From positions 1 through 7,792 of the forward strand of contig JALOLI010000049.1 in NCBI GenBank assembly GCA_025456165.1: DNA of 7,792 nt, given 5' to 3'. This DNA is from Acidimicrobiia bacterium. GTDB lineage: Bacteria > Actinomycetota > Acidimicrobiia > UBA5794 > UBA11373. Positions 1 through 5,050 of this stretch are shown here, piece by piece. Under the pieces are notes generated by a model. The model was not told where the DNA came from. It made no database searches and saw nothing but the letters and a program-made list of their open reading frames with translations. A program made the position numbers and the translations under genes. Position 1 is the first letter of the stretch, and every line of letters starts with the position of its first letter.

Positions 1-164
1 TGCTCCGGGTCGGTGATCACTACCACCGAGATGCCCTCGGCCTGCCCGGCGCGGGGGCCCTGCAGCGCCGCCCGGGCGATGCGGGCCAGAGCAGCCGGGT
101 CTACGGGGTCGGGCAGGTAGCGGCGCACCATGCGGCGGCGGGCCACGACGCGGCGGTGCTCCAT
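1..164 (-). CDS. Nitroreductase-family FMN oxidoreductase, N-terminal fragment (runs off left edge)
   Basis: The first 54 codons are visible, read leftward from ATG at 164; the rest lies outside the window. No stop interrupts the frame. The segment RRRMVRRYLPDPVDPAAL (residues 9-26) matches the start of nitroreductase-family proteins, where an Arg-Arg pair near the N-terminus (here R14-R15) contacts the FMN phosphate. It is followed by the usual first helix, a Gly/Pro/Ala-rich FMN loop (GPRAGQ, 36-41) and a beta strand ending in VVVITDPE (47-54). Family members are flavoproteins that use NAD(P)H to reduce nitro compounds, quinones or other acceptors; the substrate cannot be told from this fragment. 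The start is two bases after the pntB stop and has no clear SD, so translational coupling to pntB is likely. Met12 (ATG at 131) is an alternative start that would still keep the motif. The family call is fairly secure, the substrate unknown. Confidence 0.8.
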   Translation of the reverse strand, partial: MEHRRVVARRRMVRRYLPDPVDPAALARIARAALQGPRAGQAEGISVVVITDPE

Positions 165-166
165 GC

Positions 167-1534
167 CTACACCGCGGCGAGGGAAACAGCCAGGTCCTGG
201 AGCGCCTTCTTGGCGTCGGCGAAGATCATCGACGTCTTGTCCTTGTAGAAGAGAGGGTTGTCGATCCCGGCGAACCCCGAAGCCAGGCTGCGCTTGATGA
301 CCACGGTGGAGCGGGCCCGGTCCACCTCGATGACGGGCATGCCGTAGATGGGGCTGCCGGGATCATCGCGGGCGGCCGGGTTGACCACGTCGTTGGCGCC
401 CACCACGAGAACCACGTCGGTGCGGTCCATGAGGGCGTTGCTCTGCTCGAGGTCGAGCAGTCTGTCGTACGGCACGTCGGCCTCGGCGAGAAGGACGTTC
501 ATGTGCCCCGGCATGCGCCCGGCCACCGGGTGGATGCCGTACACCACGCGCACTCCGCGCCTCTCCAGGTCGGCGGTGAGCGCCTGCAGGGCGTGCTGGG
601 CCTGGGCCACGGCGAGGCCGTAGCCGGGCACCACCATCACCTGCGACGAGTAGGCCAGGGCGGTGGCCACGTCGTCGGCGTTGGTGGATCGGGCGCTGCC
701 TCCGGATCCGGCGGCGGTGGCGACCGCCCCTCCGAAGGCGCCGAAGAGGACGTTGCCCAGGGAGCGGTTCATCGCCCGGCACATGAGGTTGGTGAGGATC
801 ACGCCGGAGGCGCCGACCAAAGCACCAGCGATGATCAGCGCCGAGTTGGAGATGACGAACCCGGTGGCCGCCGCCGCCAGGCCGGAGAGGGAGTTGAGCA
901 GGGTGATCACCACCGGCATGTCTGCCCCGCCTATGGGCAGGACCAGGAGCACGCCCAGCAGCAGCGCCGCCCCGCCCGACGCCCAGAAGGGGACGGCCAG
1001 GTTGGCCGCCACCGCCCAGGCGCCCAGACCCAGCATGACGGCGGTCACTCCCAGATTGACCGGCCGCTGCGCCCGGTAGGTGAGGGGGGCGCCGCGCAGG
1101 ATCTCCTGGAGTTTGGCGAAGGCCAGCAAGCTGCCGGTGAAGGTGACCGCTCCGATCACCACCGAGAGGACCATGCTGGTCATGGTTTCCACCGGCAGCG
1201 CGACGGCGTCGGCTCGCAGGAACTCGGCTCCGGCCACCAGCGCCGAGGCCAGGCCGCCGAACCCGTTGAAGAGGGCGACCATCTGCGGCATGGCGGTCAT
1301 CTTGACCCGAAGGGCGGCGACCGCCCCGACCCCCGAGCCCACGATGACGCCCGCACCGACCACCCACCACGAGACGCCCGTGCCGATCAGCGTCACCGCC
1401 ACCGCCAGCAGCATCCCCAGGGCGGCAAGGCGGTTGCCGGCGCGGGCGGTGCTGGGCGAGGAGAGGCGCTTGAGGCCCACAATGAAGGTCGCGGCCGCCA
1501 CCAGGTAGAGCAGGGCGCGCAGGTTCTCGTTCAT
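167..1534 (-). CDS. pntB: NAD(P) transhydrogenase subunit beta (membrane domain plus NADP(H)-binding domain III)
   Basis: 455 aa, close to the usual length of about 460. PntB carries most of the proton channel (domain II) and the NADP(H)-binding domain III of proton-translocating transhydrogenase in the cytoplasmic membrane. Residues 1-255 hold about nine hydrophobic segments (roughly 4-20, 36-52, 54-75, 84-103, 117-140, 162-180, 183-201, 206-228, 232-250). Domain III starts near 285. It shows the GYGLAVAQAQ dinucleotide loop (304-313), HPVAGRMPGHMNVLLAEA (335-352), GANDVVNP (379-386) and the C-terminal block KRSLASGFAGIDNPLFYKDK (414-433) followed by the conserved FADAKK. The start overlaps the pntAB stop as ATGA, with GAGG at 1545-1542 seven bases upstream, so it is co-translated with pntAB. 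One oddity: by alignment, N90 in MPQMVALFNGFGG sits where E. coli PntB has the functionally important His91. Identification is very secure. Confidence 0.97.
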   Translation of the reverse strand: MNENLRALLYLVAAATFIVGLKRLSSPSTARAGNRLAALGMLLAVAVTLIGTGVSWWVVGAGVIVGSGVGAVAALRVKMTAMPQMVALFNGFGGLASALVAGAEFLRADAVALPVETMTSMVLSVVIGAVTFTGSLLAFAKLQEILRGAPLTYRAQRPVNLGVTAVMLGLGAWAVAANLAVPFWASGGAALLLGVLLVLPIGGADMPVVITLLNSLSGLAAAATGFVISNSALIIAGALVGASGVILTNLMCRAMNRSLGNVLFGAFGGAVATAAGSGGSARSTNADDVATALAYSSQVMVVPGYGLAVAQAQHALQALTADLERRGVRVVYGIHPVAGRMPGHMNVLLAEADVPYDRLLDLEQSNALMDRTDVVLVVGANDVVNPAARDDPGSPIYGMPVIEVDRARSTVVIKRSLASGFAGIDNPLFYKDKTSMIFADAKKALQDLAVSLAAV

Positions 1535-1845
1535 CGCCCGGCCTCGGGGTCTTCGGCTCGCCGGAGCGGCTTGCGGAACATGCCGAGCATCCGGTCGGTG
1601 ACCAGGAAGCCGCCCACGACGTTGATGGTGGCGGTGGCCACGGCGACGAAGACGAGCACCGAGGCGAGGGTGTCGGCTCCGCCTCCGGTGGCGATCAGGG
1701 CACCGACGATGGTGATGCCCGAGATGGCGTTGGACCCCGACATGAGGGGCGTGTGCAGGGTGGGCGGCACCTTGCCGATCACCTCGAACCCCACGAAGGC
1801 GGCCAGCACGAAAGTGATCACGCCGATGACGACCGGGTCCAGCAT
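1531..1845 (-). CDS. pntAB: NAD(P) transhydrogenase subunit alpha part 2 (membrane subunit)
   Basis: 104 aa. This is the small membrane part of the split alpha subunit, supplying the first transmembrane helices of domain II alongside PntB. Three hydrophobic segments are visible (about 4-20, 37-53 and 59-82). Between the first two lies the signature VIGKVPPTLHTPLMSGSNAI (22-41), diagnostic of the transhydrogenase alpha membrane domain. A short charged tail (91-104) follows. The separate pntAA/pntAB arrangement is the one known from Rhodospirillum rubrum and many actinobacteria, unlike the fused PntA of E. coli. The start is firm: TGATG joins the pntAA stop to this ATG, and GGAGGAG lies seven bases upstream inside the pntAA coding end. 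Its own stop overlaps the pntB start. No residue looks missing. Confidence 0.96.
   Translation of the reverse strand: MLDPVVIGVITFVLAAFVGFEVIGKVPPTLHTPLMSGSNAISGITIVGALIATGGGADTLASVLVFVAVATATINVVGGFLVTDRMLGMFRKPLRRAEDPEAGR
1542..1545 (-). promoter_or_regulatory. Shine-Dalgarno sequence of pntB inside the end of pntAB
   Basis: GAGG on the minus strand, seven bases before the pntB ATG at 1534, lies in the last codons of pntAB and supports this start together with the ATGA overlap. Confidence 0.6.
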
Positions 1846-2963
1846 CAGGAGGCTCCTCCGAGGGCGGCCCGCACCGCCGGGGTCATGATCTCTCCGGCGT
1901 GGGTGACGCAGGCGGCGGCGGTGATGGGGTCGTTGAAGTCGAGGTGCAGGCTGCCGTCGGGGGCCAGGTGGCGGATGAGGGCGGTCACGTTGCGGGAGTA
2001 CATCTCGCTGGCGTGGCCGGCGGTCCCCGCCGCCAGGTCGCTCGGCCCCAGCACCAGGACGCCTTCCACGTCGACCTCCTCATCGGTCACGGTGGCCTCG
2101 CAGTTCCCTCCGGACGAGCCGGCCAGGTCGATCACCACCGAGCCCGGCTTCATCGCCCCGACCATGGCCCGGGTGATCAGGCGGGGTGCGGGCTTGCCCG
2201 GCACCTGAGCCGTGGTGATCACGATGTCGGCCGCGGCCACGTGTTCGGCCAGGGAAGCCATCTGGCGAGCCCGGGTGTCCTCGCTCACCTGCCCGGCGTA
2301 CCCCCCGGCACTCTCGGCTGCCTGCTCGATCGGGCCGCCCACGAAGGTGGCCCCCAGGCTGCGCACCTGCTCGGCGGCGGCGGGCCGGATGTCGTAGCCG
2401 GAGACGACGGCGCCCAGGCGGCGGGCAGTGGCGATGGCCTGGAGCCCGGCCACCCCGGCGCCGACCACCAGGACCCTGGCGGGGGGCACGGTGCCGGCGG
2501 CGGTCATCATCATCGGGAGGAAGCGCGGGAGGCGGGCGGCGGCCAGCAGCACCGCCTGGTAGCCGGCGGCGGTCGCCTGGCTGCTGAGGGCGTCCATGGC
2601 CTGCGCCTGGGTGGTGCGGGGGATCAACTCCATCGCGAGCGTGGTGAGCCCGGCACCGGCGAACCGGGCCAGCTCCTGAGGGCGGCCCAAAGGATCGAGG
2701 AACGCGACGACCGCGCCGGTGGGGAGGACGGCGTCGAGGTCCACCGGGCCCACCGCCACCACCAGTTCGGCTGCTGGAGGCGGGCCCGCGAACACCTCGG
2801 CCCCGGCGTCGGCATAGGCGGCGTCGGGGAGGCCGGCGGCCGTTCCCGCCCCGGCGGGGAAGAGCACCCGGTGGCCGGCCGCGGTGAGGGCGGAGACGCC
2901 GCGGGGCACCAGGGCGACGCGGGCGTTCCCGGGGCGCGGCTCGGCAAGCACTCGGATCAGCAT
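1845..2963 (-). CDS. pntAA: NAD(P) transhydrogenase subunit alpha part 1 (soluble NAD(H)-binding domain I)
   Basis: 372 aa, the usual size for a split PntAA. It binds NAD(H) on the cytoplasmic face and passes hydride to or from NADP(H) on PntB domain III, driven by proton translocation. The N-terminal alanine-dehydrogenase/PNT fold (1-140) ends in IPRTTQAQAMDALSSQ (114-129). Within it R116, Q121, D124 and S127 match, at a constant offset of 11, the R. rubrum domain I residues R127, Q132, D135 and S138, recalled from the literature. The Rossmann core follows: VLVVGAGVAGLQAI (164-177) and the acidic strand end GYDIR (189-193). GYAGQVSED (221-229) matches the mobile loop, and KPGSVVIDLAGSSGGNCE (272-289) the C-terminal NAD-site block. 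The start lies 12 bases after the DinB-family stop and lacks an SD; a TAGATT element at 2978-2973 may give it a private, nearly leaderless promoter. Family and role are secure. Confidence 0.96.
   Translation of the reverse strand: MLIRVLAEPRPGNARVALVPRGVSALTAAGHRVLFPAGAGTAAGLPDAAYADAGAEVFAGPPPAAELVVAVGPVDLDAVLPTGAVVAFLDPLGRPQELARFAGAGLTTLAMELIPRTTQAQAMDALSSQATAAGYQAVLLAAARLPRFLPMMMTAAGTVPPARVLVVGAGVAGLQAIATARRLGAVVSGYDIRPAAAEQVRSLGATFVGGPIEQAAESAGGYAGQVSEDTRARQMASLAEHVAAADIVITTAQVPGKPAPRLITRAMVGAMKPGSVVIDLAGSSGGNCEATVTDEEVDVEGVLVLGPSDLAAGTAGHASEMYSRNVTALIRHLAPDGSLHLDFNDPITAAACVTHAGEIMTPAVRAALGGAS
1853..1859 (-). promoter_or_regulatory. Shine-Dalgarno sequence of pntAB inside the end of pntAA
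   Basis: GGAGGAG on the minus strand lies seven bases before the pntAB ATG and within the last codons of pntAA. With the TGATG stop/start overlap it indicates coupled translation of the two alpha parts. Confidence 0.8.
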
Positions 2964-2972
2964 GGTGCCAGC

Positions 2973-2978
2973 AATCTA
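2973..2978 (-). promoter_or_regulatory. Possible -10 element (TAGATT) for pntAA, overlapping the DinB stop codon
   Basis: TAGATT on the minus strand begins with the TAG stop codon of the DinB-family gene and ends nine bases before the pntAA ATG. A start seven bases downstream would leave a leader of about three bases. pntAA has no SD. The spacing is looser than in the other three cases, and co-transcription with the DinB gene is an equally good explanation. Confidence 0.35.
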
Positions 2979-3527
2979 CTCCGGTGCGGCACCACACTCC
3001 GCATCTGGGGTGTGGGCTGAAGCGGGTGGCGGGACCTCGCGTAGGCGACCCTGCCCGTCGGCGAAGTCCCACACGTCGATGGCCGGTGGCTCCACGCCGA
3101 GGCTGGTCAGGATGGTGCAGACCTGGCTGCGGTGGTCGGTGCCGTGGTGCAGCACCTGGGCCAGGCGGATGCCCGCCGGGGCGTGGCCCTCCGAGCCGTC
3201 ACGACGGCGCCGCACCACGATGGCGTCCGGGTCGAGGTCCTCGCCCAGGAGCGCGGCCCAGGCCGCTCCGCTGGCCTCCATGACCTCCCGCAACTCGGCA
3301 AGGGCCATCTGCTTCTCGTTCACCAGCGGGTGGCGGCCGCCGGTGAGGGCGAACAGGTACGCGGCGTCGGCGCCGACGAGGTGCCGCAGGGTCTCGATGA
3401 TCGAGCCGAAGGTTCCCGCCGCCGTGGCTTCGAGCCGCTCGGGAGCCAGCCCCAGGCAGGCGTCGATCAGTTGCTGCGTGGCCCATACGTGATGGGCGAA
3501 GGCGTCTTCCAGCAGAGGTCGGGTCAT
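2976..3527 (-). CDS. DinB-family (DinB/YfiT-like) putative metal-binding four-helix protein
   Basis: 183 aa. The pattern fits the DinB/YfiT superfamily of four-helix-bundle proteins, which usually hold a divalent metal through three His residues and include thiol-dependent transferases and damage-inducible proteins. Visible markers are an N-terminal helix with HHVWATQQLID (12-22), H49 in ETLRHLVGADAAYLF (45-59), and LHHGTDHRSQV (126-136), where H128 and H132 give the H-x3-H of the last metal helix. GVEPPAIDVWDFA (144-156) resembles the usual family ending. A Pro/Ala-rich tail (about 163-183) looks disordered. The specific substrate is unknown; in actinobacteria some relatives use mycothiol, but nothing here proves that. 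The ATG at 3527 has no strong SD but lies six bases after TAGGGT (3539-3534), suggesting leaderless transcription. It sits 37 bases after zwf and 12 bases before pntAA, so it may lead the pnt operon. Family call likely, function open. Confidence 0.82.
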   Translation of the reverse strand: MTRPLLEDAFAHHVWATQQLIDACLGLAPERLEATAAGTFGSIIETLRHLVGADAAYLFALTGGRHPLVNEKQMALAELREVMEASGAAWAALLGEDLDPDAIVVRRRRDGSEGHAPAGIRLAQVLHHGTDHRSQVCTILTSLGVEPPAIDVWDFADGQGRLREVPPPASAHTPDAECGAAPE

Positions 3528-3533
3528 CTGCCC

Positions 3534-3539
3534 ACCCTA
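3534..3539 (-). promoter_or_regulatory. Predicted -10 element (TAGGGT) of a leaderless promoter for the DinB-family gene
   Basis: On the minus strand TAGGGT is followed by GGGCAG and then the ATG at 3527, again with six bases between. It lies in the 37-base gap after zwf, so the DinB-pnt genes may start a separate transcript. The nearby GGGTGGG is a poor SD but cannot be fully excluded as one. Confidence 0.5.
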
Positions 3540-3564
3540 GAGGTGCCGATGCTCCAAAGGGGCT

Positions 3565-4998
3565 TCAGCCGCCCGCCGCCCAGTTGGGGGCCGGTAGCAG
3601 CAGATCGCGGGCGGCCACCGGGCCCCAGGACCCGGCCGGGTAGGGGTGGACGGGTGGGGGGGCGTCCAGGAGCGGCTGGTAGAGGCGCCAAGATCCCTCG
3701 ACCTCGTCGGCCCGCACGAACAGGGTCTGGTCCCCCTCCACGATGTCGAGAAGAAGGGTCTCGTACGCCTCGGGCACCTCGCCGAACGCCTCGGCGTAGG
3801 CGAAGCGCAGCGGCACGGTGCGCAGGCGCGAGGTAGGCCCGGGCTCTTTGACCTCGATCTCCAGGCGGAAGCCCTCGTCGGGCTGGAGGTCCAGGTAGAG
3901 GACGTTGGACGACGCCACGCAGGCATCGGGCCGGCCGTGGTACAGGCACAGCGGCGGCGGACGGAAGGTGACCGCTACCTGAGTGAGGCGCTCCTTCAGG
4001 GCCTTGCCGGTCCTCAGGTGAAATGGGACCCCCTGCCAGCGCCAGTTGTCCACGAACAGGGTGGCGGCGGCGTAGGTAGGGGTGGTCGAGTCCGGGGCCA
4101 CCCCGTCGAGGTCGCGGTAGGCGGGGAGCGTCCCGTCGCCGGCGTGGTACTGGCCCAGCACCACACCGGTCGGGTCGATCGGGCCGATGCTGCGCAGCAC
4201 CTTGACCTTCTCGGCGCGCACGTCGTCGGCGGTCATGGAGACCGGGGCCTCCATGGCGACGAGGGTCAGCAACTGGGTGAGGTGGCTCTGCAGCATGTCC
4301 CGCACCGCCCCGGCGGTGTCGTAGTAACGCCCGCGGGCCCCCACACCGGAGTCCTCGGCCACGGTGATCTCCACCCGGGCGATCCGGTCGCGGTTCCAGG
4401 AGGCCTCGAACAGGGGATTGGAGAAGCGGAACACCAGCAGGTTCTGAACGGTCTCCTTGCCCAGGTAATGGTCGATGCGGTACACCTGGCTCTCGTCGAA
4501 GTGGCGGTCGACCAGGTGGTTCAATGCCGCGGCGGTGGCCAGGTCGCTGCCGAAGGGCTTCTCCACCACCAGGCGGGCCCAGCCCGGGGCTCGCGCCAGG
4601 CCGGCGGCGCCCAGTCCGGTGATCACGCCGGGCAGGGTGGAGGGGGGCAGCGCCAGGTAGATCACCCGGTTGCCCGGCAGGGAATGCTGCGCCTCCACCG
4701 CTTCCAGGCGGGCGGCGAAGGCCCGGTAGTCCCCGTCGGGAGGGAGCGGGAAGTAGTGCAGGCGGGCGGCGCACCAGGCAGCCGCCGCCTCGCCGTCGAG
4801 GCCGGCGGCGGCCAGTGCCTCCTGCGAGCGGCGGCGGAACTCCTCGTCGCCCAGGTCGCGGGTGCCGGCACCGAGGACCACGGTGTCCAGGCCGTGCTCC
4901 GTGGCCAGGTGGTAGAGGGCGGGGAGCAGCTTGCGGGTGGCCAGGTCCCCGGTGGCCCCCAGGACCACGAAGACATGGCGCTCGATTGGGCGGTTCAC
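3565..4998 (-). CDS. zwf: Glucose-6-phosphate 1-dehydrogenase
   Basis: 477 aa from GTG at 4998, within the normal 470-510 range. It oxidises glucose 6-phosphate to 6-phosphogluconolactone with reduction of NADP+, the entry step of the oxidative pentose phosphate pathway, in the cytoplasm. The N-terminal Rossmann motif is VVLGATGDLATRKLLPALY (11-29), close to the family GASGDLAxRK. EKPFG (146-150) is the coenzyme/substrate-site lysine motif. RIDHYLGKE (174-182) is the diagnostic substrate-binding signature. H239 in RDMLQSHLTQLL (233-244) matches the catalytic-base histidine, and GVPFHLRTGK (323-332) is the later conserved substrate/NADP block. The frame is open upstream to 5379, but that extension overlaps the M1 gene and reads as low-complexity sequence. 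GTG at 4998 begins the family similarity and has AGGAGGAG at 5011-5004, five bases away. No opcA, tal or pgl neighbour lies in the window. Identification is secure. Confidence 0.97.
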   Translation of the reverse strand: MNRPIERHVFVVLGATGDLATRKLLPALYHLATEHGLDTVVLGAGTRDLGDEEFRRRSQEALAAAGLDGEAAAAWCAARLHYFPLPPDGDYRAFAARLEAVEAQHSLPGNRVIYLALPPSTLPGVITGLGAAGLARAPGWARLVVEKPFGSDLATAAALNHLVDRHFDESQVYRIDHYLGKETVQNLLVFRFSNPLFEASWNRDRIARVEITVAEDSGVGARGRYYDTAGAVRDMLQSHLTQLLTLVAMEAPVSMTADDVRAEKVKVLRSIGPIDPTGVVLGQYHAGDGTLPAYRDLDGVAPDSTTPTYAAATLFVDNWRWQGVPFHLRTGKALKERLTQVAVTFRPPPLCLYHGRPDACVASSNVLYLDLQPDEGFRLEIEVKEPGPTSRLRTVPLRFAYAEAFGEVPEAYETLLLDIVEGDQTLFVRADEVEGSWRLYQPLLDAPPPVHPYPAGSWGPVAARDLLLPAPNWAAGG

Positions 4999-5003
4999 CG
5001 CGG

Positions 5004-5011
5004 CTCCTCCT
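5004..5011 (-). promoter_or_regulatory. Strong Shine-Dalgarno sequence of zwf
   Basis: AGGAGGAG reads on the minus strand five bases before the GTG at 4998. It decides the zwf start against the long open extension that continues upstream through the M1 gene. Confidence 0.85.
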
Positions 5012-5049
5012 GCTCCGGGGGCGCAGCGTAACGGCCCCGGTGCCGGAGC
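5012..5049 (-). other. Inverted repeat / predicted RNA hairpin between the M1 stop and the zwf ribosome binding site
   Basis: The arms GCTCCGG (5049-5043 on the minus strand) and CCGGAGC (5018-5012) pair perfectly over seven bases. Inside them GGGC (5037-5034) and GCCC (5022-5019) add a four-base inner stem that stacks directly on the 3' arm, leaving a CACCG bulge on the 5' side and an 11-base loop. The hairpin starts one base after the M1 stop codon and ends immediately before the zwf SD. There is no U-run, so it is not a classical intrinsic terminator. It could be a weak terminator, an mRNA-processing barrier or a structure affecting ribosome access to zwf. A TAnnnT match (TACGCT, 5030-5025) lies across the loop and the inner stem's 3' arm. 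Confidence 0.5.
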
Positions 5050-5050
5050 C

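Noticed and set aside
1848..1859. Inverted repeat GGAGG-AG-CCTCC around the pntAB SD
   Set aside because: A two-base loop cannot form a stable five-pair hairpin; the repeat most likely reflects the SD next to CCTCC by chance.
503..1888. 461-codon plus-strand open frame opposite pntB and pntAB
   Set aside because: It is the antisense shadow of well-identified genes in GC-rich DNA; its translation is Gly/His/Arg-rich and resembles nothing.
1899..3020. 373-codon plus-strand open frame opposite pntAA
   Set aside because: It is an antisense shadow rich in Gly, His and Arg, with no domain or start signal.
3560..3574. Possible intrinsic terminator after zwf (GGGC/GCCC, 7-base loop)
   Set aside because: The stem is only four pairs, it overlaps the zwf stop codon, and only three U residues follow on the minus strand.
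3646..5031. 461-codon plus-strand open frame opposite zwf
   Set aside because: It is an antisense shadow; the opposite strand has the full set of glucose-6-phosphate dehydrogenase motifs.
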